This document shows, piece by piece, positions 15,696-24,472 of a DNA stretch of 64,000 bases. The notes below the pieces were generated by a model. It saw only the letters and a program-made list of their open reading frames with translations. It ran no database searches and was not told the origin of the DNA. Source of the stretch: Pseudomonas mandelii (GTDB lineage Bacteria > Pseudomonadota > Gammaproteobacteria > Pseudomonadales > Pseudomonadaceae); the NCBI RefSeq assembly GCF_006438925.1, contig NZ_RCZA01000002.1, positions 571,067-635,066 of the forward strand, written 5' to 3'. Made by a program: the position numbers and the translations under genes. The first letter of the stretch is position 1, and each line of letters begins with the position of its first letter.

Positions 15696-18635
15696 ATGAG
15701 CCTCCCTTCGCTTGCCGAACTGCCTGGCATCCTCCTGCCGTTTGTCACCCGCGCCGAGCAGTCGTTCCGCACGGCCGTCGCGGTGCTTCCCGACGACCAT
15801 GGCCTGGCCGGCTGGACGCCTGAACGCTGGGCACAATTTGCCCGCGTCACCGCTGCCAGCGACTTCGTGATTGAACAAAGTGTCCGTGACCCATTGATGT
15901 TGCTGGAGCTGGTGCAGTCCGGTGAGCTGGACCGAAGTTTTGCGCCCGGCGAGCTGTGCGCACAGATTGCGGCAGCGGTGAATGCAGCAGAAACCGACGA
16001 TGGGCTCGGGCGTGCCCTGCGTCGTCAACGTACCCGTCATCAAGTGCGGATCATCTGGCGTGACCTGACGCGTCAGTGCGATCTGATCCAGACCTGCCGC
16101 GATCTCTCGGACATGGCCGATGCCAGCATCGATCAGGCCTATCAGTGGTTGTACTCGCGGCACTGCCAGCAGTTCGGCGTGCCGACTGGCCGGCGCAGTG
16201 GCGAGCCGCAGCAAATGGTCATTCTCGGCATGGGCAAGCTCGGTGCGGTGGAGCTCAACCTGTCGTCGGACATCGACCTGATCTTCGCCTATCCCGAAGG
16301 TGGCGAAACCGTCGGCGTCAAACGCTCGCTGGATAACCAGGAGTTCTTCATTCGTCTCGGCCAGCGCCTGATCAAGGCGTTGGACCCGATGACCGTCGAT
16401 GGTTTCGTGTTCCGCGTCGACATGCGCCTGCGGCCTTATGGTTCGGCCGGCGCATTGGTGCTGAGCTTCAACGCGCTGGAGCAGTATTACCAGGATCAGG
16501 GCCGCGACTGGGAACGCTACGCGATGATCAAGTCGCGGGTGGTGGCCGGCGATCAAGTGGCCGGTGCGCAATTGCAAGAGATGCTGCGGCCGTTCGTTTA
16601 CCGGCGTTACCTCGACTTCTCGGCGATCGAAGCGCTGCGCACCATGAAGCAGCTGATTCAGCAGGAAGTCCGGCGCAAGGGCATGGCCGACAACATCAAA
16701 CTCGGCTCCGGTGGCATTCGTGAAGTCGAATTTATCGCCCAGGCATTCCAGCTGATCCACGGCGGCCGCGACCTGAGCTTGCAGCAACGTCCTCTATTAA
16801 AAGTACTGAGCACGCTGGAAGGTCAGGGTTACCTGCCGCCGGCGGTGATCAGCGAACTGCGCGAAGGCTACGAATTCCTGCGGTACACCGAGCACGCGAT
16901 CCAGGCGATCGCCGACCGCCAGACCCAGATGCTGCCGGACAGCGCTCAGGATCAGGCGCGCATCGCCTTTATGTTGGGCTTCGCCGACTGGGAGGCTTTC
17001 CATGAGCAGCTGATGTATTGGCGCGGTCGCGTGGCCTGGCACTTTGGTCAGGTGATCGCCGATCCCGACGAAGAGGAAGGCACCGAAAGCGAAGTGGTGG
17101 TCGGCGGAGAATGGCTGCCGCTGTGGGAAGAGGCGCAGGATGAAGAGGCCGCTTGCCGTCAGTTGGAGGAGGGCGGTTTCGCTGATGCCACCAAAGCCCT
17201 GAAAGCGTTGGCCGGTTTGCGCAGCAGCCCGCAGTTGCGGGCGATGCAGCGCTTGGGTCGCGAGCGCCTCGATGCCTTTATTCCGCGGTTACTGGCTCAG
17301 GCCGTGGAGCACGCCAATCCGGATTTGGTGCTGGAAAGGGTTTTGCCACTGGTGGAGGCTGTGGCCCGTCGTTCTGCGTATCTGGTGTTGCTGACTGAAA
17401 ACCCTGGCGCGTTGCGACGTTTGTTGACCTTGTGCGCCGCGAGTCCGTGGATCGCTGAACAGATCACCCGCTTCCCGCTGCTGCTCGACGAATTGCTCAA
17501 CGAAGGTCGGTTGTTCAAGCCGCCGCTGGCGCCGGAACTGGCTGCCGAGTTGCGCGAGCGTTTGACGCGGATTCCCGAAGACGACCTCGAACAGCAAATG
17601 GAAGCCCTGCGACATTTCAAACTGGCGCACCGCTTGCGCGTTGCCGCTTCGGAAATTGCCGGCAGCCTGCCGTTGATGAAGGTCAGTGATTACCTGACCT
17701 GGCTCGCCGAAGCGATCCTGGAGCAAGTGCTGGCCCTGGCCTGGCGCCAGACCGTGGCCAAATACGGTACGCCGCTGCGTACCGACGGCACCTTGTGCGA
17801 TCCCGGCTTCATCATTGTCGGTTACGGGAAAGTCGGCGGTCTGGAACTGGGGCATGGTTCGGACCTGGACCTGGTGTTCATCCACGATGGTGACCCGCAG
17901 GCGGAAACCGATGGGCCGAAGCCTATCGACGGCGCGCAATTTTTTACTCGGCTGGGGCAGCGGATCATTCACTTGATTACGACCCAGACCAACTCCGGTC
18001 AGCTGTATGAAGTCGATATGCGCCTGCGACCTTCCGGTGCGTCGGGGTTGCTGGTGAGTTCGGTGGGGGCATTTGCCCGGTATCAGGAAAACGAAGCCTG
18101 GACGTGGGAGCATCAGGCGTTGGTGCGGGCGCGGGTGTTGGTGGGCAGTCGGGATGTTGGGCAGGCTTTCGAGAAAGTCCGCGCGGCGGTATTGGGCAAA
18201 CCGCGGGACCTGGCGACCTTGCGCCAGGAGGTCAGCGAGATGCGCGCCAAAATGCGCGATAACCTTGGCAGCAAGAGCACTGCGGCCGGCACCGGAGCAA
18301 ATGCCTTTGAGGCCACGGCGCCGTTCGATCTCAAGCAGGACGCCGGAGGTATCGTCGATATTGAATTTATGGTGCAATACGCGGCCCTGGCGTGGTCCGA
18401 ATCGCACCCGTCATTGCTGCGCTGGACTGACAATATCCGCATTCTGGAAGGGCTGGAGGAGGAAGGGCTGATGCCCGCCGAAGACGCCAGCCTGTTGCGC
18501 GAGGCCTATAAAGCCTACCGTTCCGCCGCTCACCGGCAGGCCTTGCAGAAGGACGCCGGGGTGATACCGGGCGACCAGTTCGTGGACGAACGGCGGCAGG
18601 TAGTGCGGATCTGGCGCGAGCTAGGGCTAAGCTGA
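15696..18635 (+). CDS. glnE: Bifunctional glutamine synthetase adenylyltransferase/adenylyl-removing enzyme
   Basis: 979 residues. Two nucleotidyltransferase modules are present: the N-terminal deadenylase with MGKLGAVELNLSSDIDLIF, and the C-terminal adenylylase with GKVGGLELGHGSDLDLVF. A helical PII/glutamine-sensing region separates them. It adjusts glutamine synthetase activity by adding or removing AMP on a tyrosine, in response to PII state and glutamine. Start ATG 15696. It diverges from aceE, and a REP-filled gap follows. Confidence 0.97.
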   Translation: MSLPSLAELPGILLPFVTRAEQSFRTAVAVLPDDHGLAGWTPERWAQFARVTAASDFVIEQSVRDPLMLLELVQSGELDRSFAPGELCAQIAAAVNAAETDDGLGRALRRQRTRHQVRIIWRDLTRQCDLIQTCRDLSDMADASIDQAYQWLYSRHCQQFGVPTGRRSGEPQQMVILGMGKLGAVELNLSSDIDLIFAYPEGGETVGVKRSLDNQEFFIRLGQRLIKALDPMTVDGFVFRVDMRLRPYGSAGALVLSFNALEQYYQDQGRDWERYAMIKSRVVAGDQVAGAQLQEMLRPFVYRRYLDFSAIEALRTMKQLIQQEVRRKGMADNIKLGSGGIREVEFIAQAFQLIHGGRDLSLQQRPLLKVLSTLEGQGYLPPAVISELREGYEFLRYTEHAIQAIADRQTQMLPDSAQDQARIAFMLGFADWEAFHEQLMYWRGRVAWHFGQVIADPDEEEGTESEVVVGGEWLPLWEEAQDEEAACRQLEEGGFADATKALKALAGLRSSPQLRAMQRLGRERLDAFIPRLLAQAVEHANPDLVLERVLPLVEAVARRSAYLVLLTENPGALRRLLTLCAASPWIAEQITRFPLLLDELLNEGRLFKPPLAPELAAELRERLTRIPEDDLEQQMEALRHFKLAHRLRVAASEIAGSLPLMKVSDYLTWLAEAILEQVLALAWRQTVAKYGTPLRTDGTLCDPGFIIVGYGKVGGLELGHGSDLDLVFIHDGDPQAETDGPKPIDGAQFFTRLGQRIIHLITTQTNSGQLYEVDMRLRPSGASGLLVSSVGAFARYQENEAWTWEHQALVRARVLVGSRDVGQAFEKVRAAVLGKPRDLATLRQEVSEMRAKMRDNLGSKSTAAGTGANAFEATAPFDLKQDAGGIVDIEFMVQYAALAWSESHPSLLRWTDNIRILEGLEEEGLMPAEDASLLREAYKAYRSAAHRQALQKDAGVIPGDQFVDERRQVVRIWRELGLS

Positions 18636-18665
18636 GACACGATTGTTCATGCGAATAGATTCAAA

Positions 18666-18762
18666 TGTGGGAGCGAGCCTGCTCGCGAAAGCGGAGTGTC
18701 AGTCGGCATTGATGTTGAGTGTGACGGCCCCTTCGCGAGCAGGCTTGCTCCTACAGTAGATT
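18666..18762. repeat. REP doublet, type B (first of two)
   Basis: ATGTGGGAGCGAGCCTGCTC (from 18666) is inverted at about 18739-18762 with mismatches (CAGGCTTGCTCCTACAG). It lies in the glnE-waaF gap. Confidence 0.88.
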
Positions 18763-18797
18763 GGCGGTGATTGTAGATTTAAGGCATGCCGCACAAA

Positions 18798-18893
18798 CCC
18801 TGTGGGAGCGAGCCTGCTCGCGATGAGGCCGTCACATCCAGCCTGTATGCTGACTGTCACGCCGCCTTCGCGAGCAGGCTCGCTCCCACAGTA
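18798..18893. repeat. REP doublet, type B (second of two)
   Basis: CCCTGTGGGAGCGAGCCTGC (18798 on) is inverted at about 18866-18893. Two doublets in tandem fill most of the 330-base space between glnE and waaF, where P. aeruginosa carries ilvE. No other feature is seen there. Confidence 0.9.
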
Positions 18894-18964
18894 GATCTGC
18901 AGTGATTTGTAGAATTCTCGAGGCGGGGAGGCGTATGCCTCCCCGGCTCGTTTATGGAAACCAC

Positions 18965-19999
18965 ATGAAAATTCTGATCGTTGGGCCCAGTTGGGTCGGT
19001 GACATGGTGATGGCGCAGACACTGTTTCAGTGTCTCAAGCAACGCCACCCGCAATGCGAAATCGACGTGCTGGCCCCCGAGTGGAGCCGGCCGATTCTTG
19101 AGCGCATGCCCGAAGTACGCCAGGCCTTGAGCTTTCCGCTCGGTCACGGTGTTTTGGAGCTGGCGACGCGTCGGCGCATCGGCAAATCCCTGGCCGGCCA
19201 GTACGACCAGGCGATCCTGCTGCCCAATTCCCTGAAGTCGGCATTGGTGCCGTTCTTCGCCGGCATTCCGAAACGTACCGGCTGGCGTGGCGAATTCCGC
19301 TACGGCCTGCTCAATGACGTGCGCACGCTGGATAAAGAACGTTACCCGCTGATGATCGAACGCTTCATGGCCCTGGCTTACGAGCCGGGCGCCGAGCTGC
19401 CGACACCTTATCCACGGCCGAGCCTGCAGATTGACCCGGTCACTCGCGAAGCGGCAATGGCCAAGTTCGGCCTGGCCCTCGACCGCCCGGTGTTGGTGCT
19501 GTGCCCCGGTGCCGAGTTTGGCGAGTCCAAGCGCTGGCCGTCCGAGCACTATGCCAAGGTTGCCGAGGCGAAGATCCGCGAAGGCTGGCAAGTCTGGCTG
19601 TTCGGTTCGAAAAACGATCACGCCGTCGGCGAAGACATCCGCTCGCGGCTGATTCCCGGTCTGCGTGAAGAGTCGGTGAACCTCAGTGGCGGCACCTCCC
19701 TGGCCGAAGCCATCGACCTGATGTCCTGCGCCGACGCGGTGGTGTCCAACGACTCCGGCCTGATGCACGTCGCCGCTGCGTTGAATCGCCCGTTGGTGGC
19801 CGTCTACGGCTCGACGTCGCCGGGTTTCACGCCGCCACTGGCCGAGCACGTCGAGATCGTGCGCCTGGGCATCGAATGCAGTCCCTGCTTCGATCGCACG
19901 TGCCGTTTCGGTCATTACAACTGCCTGCGCCAGCTCATGCCGCAAGCGGTGAACGAAGCCTTGCAGCGTTTGCAGGGCACTGTGGTCGAGGTCAAATAG
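18965..19999 (+). CDS. waaF: ADP-heptose:LPS heptosyltransferase II
   Basis: 344 residues from the ATG at 18965 (MKILIVGPSWVGDMVMAQ is the family N-terminus; the longer open frame upstream is discarded). GT9 motifs include LLPNSLKSALVPFFAG, LCPGAEFGESKRWP and the donor-site NDSGLMHVAAAL. It adds the second heptose to the inner core at the cytoplasmic face of the inner membrane. First gene of a tightly packed run; the stop codon is separated from the waaC start by one base. Confidence 0.96.
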   Translation: MKILIVGPSWVGDMVMAQTLFQCLKQRHPQCEIDVLAPEWSRPILERMPEVRQALSFPLGHGVLELATRRRIGKSLAGQYDQAILLPNSLKSALVPFFAGIPKRTGWRGEFRYGLLNDVRTLDKERYPLMIERFMALAYEPGAELPTPYPRPSLQIDPVTREAAMAKFGLALDRPVLVLCPGAEFGESKRWPSEHYAKVAEAKIREGWQVWLFGSKNDHAVGEDIRSRLIPGLREESVNLSGGTSLAEAIDLMSCADAVVSNDSGLMHVAAALNRPLVAVYGSTSPGFTPPLAEHVEIVRLGIECSPCFDRTCRFGHYNCLRQLMPQAVNEALQRLQGTVVEVK

Positions 20000-20000
20000 T

Positions 20001-21062
20001 TTGCGGGTACTGCTGATCAAGACTTCTTCGCTGGGCGACGTGATTCACGCGTTGCCGGCGCTGACCGACGCGGCACGGGCGATCCCCGGCATCCAGTTCG
20101 ACTGGGTGGTGGAAGAAGGCTTCGCCGAAATCCCGACCTGGCACCCGGCCGTGGGCAAGGTGATTCCGGTGGCGATCCGTCGCTGGCGCAAAAACATCTG
20201 GCAGACCATCAAGAGTGGCGAGTGGAAGCGCTTCAAGCAAAGCGTTCGCGCCAACAAATATGATCTGGTGATCGATGCCCAGGGCCTGCTGAAAAGTGCG
20301 TTGCTGACCCGATACGCCAAAGCCCCGGTGGCCGGGCTGGATAAAAACTCGGCCCGCGAGCCGATTGCCGCACGCTTCTATTCCCGGCGTCTGGCCGTGG
20401 CCCGTGGGCAACACGCGGTGGAGCGAGTGCGTCAGCTATTTGCCGTGGCCCTGGGTTATGACCTGCCCAAAGGCTTGGGCGATTACGGCCTGAACGTCGA
20501 ACGACTGGTGGAATTGCCGCGCAAAAATCCTTATGTGGTGTTCCTGCACGGCACCACGTGGGACACCAAGCACTGGCCTGAAGCCTACTGGCGAGAGTTG
20601 GCCGAGCGCGTCGGTTATCTCGGTGTCGCGGTGAAGCTGCCTTGGGGTAATCCGATCGAGAAAGCCCGGGCCGAGCGCATCGCCAAAGACATGAGGCACG
20701 TCGAAGTGCTGCCCAAGCTGAATCTGGCCGGTGTCGGCAAAGTGCTGGCCGGCGCGCAAGCCTGCGTGGCGGTGGACACCGGGCTCGGTCACCTCGCCGC
20801 TGCGCTGGACGTGCCGACGTTGTCGCTGTTCGGCCCGACCAACCCGGGTCTGACCGGTGCCTACGGCAAAGCGCAGATTCACATCGCCAGCGATTTCCCC
20901 TGTGCGCCGTGTATGCAAAAGAAGTGTACGTATCAACCGACGGCCGAAGATGCCCGTCAGTTTGACCTTAAGCGCGAGTGGCCCTTGTGCTTCACGCGTC
21001 TGAATCCCGAGCGTGTCGCGACCCGACTGAGCACGTTGTTACTGGCTGAGGAGCTGCGCTGA
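20001..21062 (+). CDS. waaC: ADP-heptose:LPS heptosyltransferase I
   Basis: 353 residues starting with TTG one base after the waaF stop (MRVLLIKTSSLGDVIHALPA). GT9 family: FDWVVEEGFAEIP, VIDAQGLLKSALL, HGTTWDTKHWP and VDTGLGHLAAAL. It adds the first heptose to Kdo. The TTG start and lack of a spacer suggest translational coupling to waaF. Its TGA overlaps the ATG of waaG. Confidence 0.96.
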   Translation: MRVLLIKTSSLGDVIHALPALTDAARAIPGIQFDWVVEEGFAEIPTWHPAVGKVIPVAIRRWRKNIWQTIKSGEWKRFKQSVRANKYDLVIDAQGLLKSALLTRYAKAPVAGLDKNSAREPIAARFYSRRLAVARGQHAVERVRQLFAVALGYDLPKGLGDYGLNVERLVELPRKNPYVVFLHGTTWDTKHWPEAYWRELAERVGYLGVAVKLPWGNPIEKARAERIAKDMRHVEVLPKLNLAGVGKVLAGAQACVAVDTGLGHLAAALDVPTLSLFGPTNPGLTGAYGKAQIHIASDFPCAPCMQKKCTYQPTAEDARQFDLKREWPLCFTRLNPERVATRLSTLLLAEELR

Positions 21063-22183
21063 TGCAATTGGCATTCGTCTTGTACAAGTACTTTCCATTC
21101 GGGGGCTTGCAGCGCGATTTCATGCGCATCGCCCTGGAATGTCAGAAGCGCGGCCATCAGATTCGGGTCTACACGCTGATCTGGGAAGGCGACATTCCAC
21201 CGGGCTTCGAAGTGTTGGTGGCGCCGGTCAAGGCGTTCTTCAATCATCGACGCAACGAGAAGCTCAGCGAATGGATGGAAGCGGATCTGGCCAAGCGTCC
21301 GGTGGACCGTTTGATCGGTTTCAACAAAATGCCGGGTCTGGACGTCTACTACGCCGCCGACGGCTGCTTCGAAGACAAGGCGCAAAACCTGCGTAACTCG
21401 CTGTACCGACGCTGGGGCCGCTACCGGCACTTCGCCGAGTACGAGCGCGCGGTATTCGCCAAGGATGCCAAAACCGAAGTGCTGATGATTTCCGAGGTCC
21501 AGCAGCCGCTGTTCATCAAGCATTACGACACGCCGCTTGCGCGCTTCCATTTGCTGCCCCCGGGCATTTCCCAGGATCGTCGCGCGCCGGCCAATGCCGC
21601 CGAGATCCGTGCCGAGTTTCGTCGCGAATTCAACCTGAAAGACGATGAGCTGCTGCTGGTGCAAATCGGCTCCGGGTTCAAGACCAAGGGCGTGGATCGC
21701 AGCCTCAAGGCGCTGGCCGCATTGCCCGCCGATCTGAAGAAACGCACCCGGCTGTTTGTAATTGGCCAGGACGACCCCAAATTATTCCAGATGCAGAGCG
21801 CCACACTGGGGCTCGGCGATAACGTGACGTTCCTTAAAGGCCGCAGCGACATCCCGCGTTTTCTGCTTGGCGCCGATCTGTTGATTCACCCGGCGTACAA
21901 CGAAAACACCGGGACTGTGTTGCTCGAAGCCCTGGTGGCCGGGTTGCCGGTGCTGGTGAGTGCGGTGTGTGGTTACGCCCATTACATCGCCGAGGCCGAC
22001 GCCGGTCTGGTGCTGGACGAGCCTTTCGATCAGGCGCAGCTGACTCAGTACCTGACCGGTATGTTGAACGACGCTCAAGCACGGGCGGCCTGGAGCCGCA
22101 ATGGTCTGGCGTTCGCCGAGACGGCCGACCTCTACAGCATGCCGCAGCACGCGGCCGATGTGATTCTGGCGGAGCACGCTTAA
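21062..22183 (+). CDS. waaG: LPS core glucosyltransferase I (GT4)
   Basis: 373 residues, GT-B fold of the GT4 family. The N-terminus MQLAFVLYKYFPFGGLQRDF, the central LLVQIGSGFKTKGVDR and the donor-site EALVAGLPVLVSAVCGYAHYI region are typical of WaaG. It transfers a sugar to heptose II; in P. aeruginosa this is the first outer-core residue. Start and stop overlap the neighbours (TGATG before, TAATG after), so it is part of the waa operon. Confidence 0.95.
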   Translation: MQLAFVLYKYFPFGGLQRDFMRIALECQKRGHQIRVYTLIWEGDIPPGFEVLVAPVKAFFNHRRNEKLSEWMEADLAKRPVDRLIGFNKMPGLDVYYAADGCFEDKAQNLRNSLYRRWGRYRHFAEYERAVFAKDAKTEVLMISEVQQPLFIKHYDTPLARFHLLPPGISQDRRAPANAAEIRAEFRREFNLKDDELLLVQIGSGFKTKGVDRSLKALAALPADLKKRTRLFVIGQDDPKLFQMQSATLGLGDNVTFLKGRSDIPRFLLGADLLIHPAYNENTGTVLLEALVAGLPVLVSAVCGYAHYIAEADAGLVLDEPFDQAQLTQYLTGMLNDAQARAAWSRNGLAFAETADLYSMPQHAADVILAEHA

Positions 22184-22989
22184 TGAAGTTGATGCTGGCT
22201 GAACCGTTCAAGAGCCTCTGGGCCGGACGCGATCCGTTCGCTGAAGTCGAGGGCCTCCAGGGCGAGGTATACCGCGAACTTGAAGCGCGTCGGACCCTGC
22301 GTACCGAAGTCAATGGCAATGGCTTTTTCGTGAAGATCCACCGTGGCATTGGCTGGGGCGAGATCTTCAAGAACCTGCTCACTGCCAAGTTGCCGGTGCT
22401 CGGTGCCGGCCAGGAATGGAAGGCCATCCAGCGCCTGCAAGAAGTCGGCGTGCCGACCATGACCGCCGTGGCTTATGGCGAGAAGGGCAGCAACCCGGCG
22501 GACCAGCATTCGTTCATCGTCACCGAAGAGCTGGCGCCCACTGTCAGCCTTGAAGACTTCAGCATCGATTGGGTCAAGCAGCCTCCAGAACCCAAACTCA
22601 AGCGTGCGCTGATCGCCGAAGTCGCGCGCATGACCGGCATGATGCACCGCGCCGGGGTCAACCATCGCGACTGCTACATCTGCCACTTTCTGTTGCACAC
22701 CGACAAGCCGGTGACGGCCGACGATTTCAGGCTCTCGGTGATCGACCTGCACCGCGCCCAGACCCGTCCGACGATTACCCAACGCTGGCGCAACAAGGAC
22801 CTGGCGGCGCTGTATTTTTCGGCGCTGGACATTGGCCTGACCCGTCGCGACAAATTGCGTTTCCTCAAGGGCTATTTCCAGCAGCCCCTGCGCCAGATTC
22901 TGGGTGAAGAAGCCGGGTTGCTCGCCTGGCTCGAAGGCAAGGCCAACAAACTCTACGACCGTAAACAGCGATACGGGGATGCGCTCTGA
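22183..22989 (+). CDS. waaP: LPS core heptose I kinase WaaP
   Basis: 268 residues, the same as P. aeruginosa WaaP. The start ATG 22183 overlaps the waaG stop. The kinase core is intact: catalytic Asp in NHRDCYICHFLL, metal-binding Asp in VIDLHRAQ, and the lysine in GFFVKIHRG. It phosphorylates heptose I and is essential for viability in P. aeruginosa, where core phosphates hold the outer membrane together. First of a run of four adjacent kinase-like genes. Confidence 0.95.
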   Translation: MKLMLAEPFKSLWAGRDPFAEVEGLQGEVYRELEARRTLRTEVNGNGFFVKIHRGIGWGEIFKNLLTAKLPVLGAGQEWKAIQRLQEVGVPTMTAVAYGEKGSNPADQHSFIVTEELAPTVSLEDFSIDWVKQPPEPKLKRALIAEVARMTGMMHRAGVNHRDCYICHFLLHTDKPVTADDFRLSVIDLHRAQTRPTITQRWRNKDLAALYFSALDIGLTRRDKLRFLKGYFQQPLRQILGEEAGLLAWLEGKANKLYDRKQRYGDAL

Positions 22990-23723
22990 TGGCGGGTTGG
23001 AAACTGGAGCCTGGGTACAGCGATCTGGCAGAAGATTTCGGCAGTCTTGAGGCTGTGTTTGCGCTTCAGGGTGAGCGCCTGACGCGCGACCTGTTGTCCG
23101 AGGTCATTCGCGTCCAGCGCAATGGCGTCAACTATTACGTCAAACGCTACGTGGGTGCGGGCAAAGGTCTGCGCCGTTACCTGGGCAAGCCTCGGGTGAA
23201 AGCCGAGTGGCAGAATCTCAAGCGCTTCGCCAAGTGGGGCATTCCTACCGCCGAAGTGGTGGCCTGGGGCCTGGAGCGTCGCGGTGCGGCGTACGATCGC
23301 GGGGCAATGATCACCCGTGAGCTGCCGCACACTGAAGACTTGTCGGCCCTGGCCGAGCGGCATGATCCTAAACTCGCGGACCGCGCCTGGGTCGACAACG
23401 TCAGCCGGCAGCTGGCGGTTTACACCCGGACCATGCACGACCACCGCTTCACCCATAACGATTTGAAGTGGCGCAACCTGCTGATCAACGATGAGTCCCG
23501 GCTGTTTTTGATCGACTGCCCCAATGGCGATTTCTGGCGCGGCTTTTGGCTCAAGTACCGGATCACCAAGGACCTGGCGTGTCTGGACAAGGTCGCCAAG
23601 TATCACTTGTCGGCTACCCAGCGCCTGCGCTTTTACCTGCAATACCGCCAGTGTGATCGGCTGAATGCCGCCGACAAAAAACGGATCCGGCACGTGGTGA
23701 GATTTTTTGAGGGACGCGAATGA
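22989..23723 (+). CDS. LPS kinase-like protein (InaA/WaaP family), active-site intact
   Basis: 244 residues, matching the PA5008 position behind waaP. The catalytic loop HRFTHNDLKWRNLLIN and the metal-binding LIDCPNGDFW are complete, and YYVKRYVGAGKGLRRYLG gives the ATP lysine region. It probably phosphorylates a second core heptose position; substrate inferred. The ATG overlaps the waaP TGA. Confidence 0.9.
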   Translation: MAGWKLEPGYSDLAEDFGSLEAVFALQGERLTRDLLSEVIRVQRNGVNYYVKRYVGAGKGLRRYLGKPRVKAEWQNLKRFAKWGIPTAEVVAWGLERRGAAYDRGAMITRELPHTEDLSALAERHDPKLADRAWVDNVSRQLAVYTRTMHDHRFTHNDLKWRNLLINDESRLFLIDCPNGDFWRGFWLKYRITKDLACLDKVAKYHLSATQRLRFYLQYRQCDRLNAADKKRIRHVVRFFEGRE

Positions 23724-24472
23724 CTGATTTTCTGGCGGCTGAAGACCGTGCGCTGCTTGAGCGACACGGCCTCGGCACCTTCGACGCACTCTGGGCCAAG
23801 CAGCTCGAAGCGGTGGACGAGCCCAACACCGCTCGCGGTGGCTGGAGCAGCGTGTTTCGGCTGGATCTGGAAGGTCATGGCTACTACCTCAAGCGCCAGA
23901 GTAACTACCAGATGCGCACCTTGCATGCGCCCTTTGGCGAGCCGAGTTTTGCCCGTGAATTTCGCAATATCAGTCGCTATGAAAAGTTCGGTATTCCAGC
24001 GCTGAAGGCGGCATTCTTCGGAGAGCGCAAGGTCAACGGCGAAGTCCGGGCGATTCTGCTGACCCGTGCCCTGGATGGTTGGGATGACTTGGATTCGCTG
24101 TTGCAGCGCTGGTCGGACCTGAGTTCGGCGCAGCATTCGGCCATTCTGAAGGCCTGTGGGCAACTGGCCCGGCGCCTGCACGGCGCGCGTCAGGTTCACG
24201 GTTGCTTCTATCCCAAGCACATTTTTCTCCAGGCCACCGGCGACGGTTACCTGGCCCAGCTGATCGACCTGGAAAAGACCCGGCCGTTGCTGTTTGGTCT
24301 GCGTGATCGGGCCAAAGACCTGGAGCCGTTGCTGCGTCGGGCGCCTGAGTGGAGCGAAGCGCAGTTGCGCGAGCTGCTGGCCGCCTATCTGGAACAATCG
24401 CAAGACAGTTCGCTGATCGACAGCTGGCTTGCGCGACTGACCGCGCGGCGCAGTCATAAGGAGGCGCGCTGA
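23720..24472 (+). CDS. LPS kinase-like protein with altered catalytic loop
   Basis: 250 residues, InaA/WaaP family by YYLKRQSNYQMRTLHAPFGEP and the later LIDLEKTRP, which keeps the metal-binding Asp. The catalytic loop reads VHGCFYPKHIFL where WaaP has NHRDCYICHFLL, so the catalytic Asp position is Cys. It may be a pseudokinase or use another residue. It overlaps its neighbours at both ends (4 bases before, 1 base after). Position corresponds to PA5007. Confidence 0.88.
   Translation: MTDFLAAEDRALLERHGLGTFDALWAKQLEAVDEPNTARGGWSSVFRLDLEGHGYYLKRQSNYQMRTLHAPFGEPSFAREFRNISRYEKFGIPALKAAFFGERKVNGEVRAILLTRALDGWDDLDSLLQRWSDLSSAQHSAILKACGQLARRLHGARQVHGCFYPKHIFLQATGDGYLAQLIDLEKTRPLLFGLRDRAKDLEPLLRRAPEWSEAQLRELLAAYLEQSQDSSLIDSWLARLTARRSHKEAR

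Noticed and set aside
12790..15699. 969-residue plus-strand open frame opposite aceE
   Set aside because: It mirrors the aceE codon pattern on the other strand; high GC at third positions removes stop codons. No domain or ribosome site.
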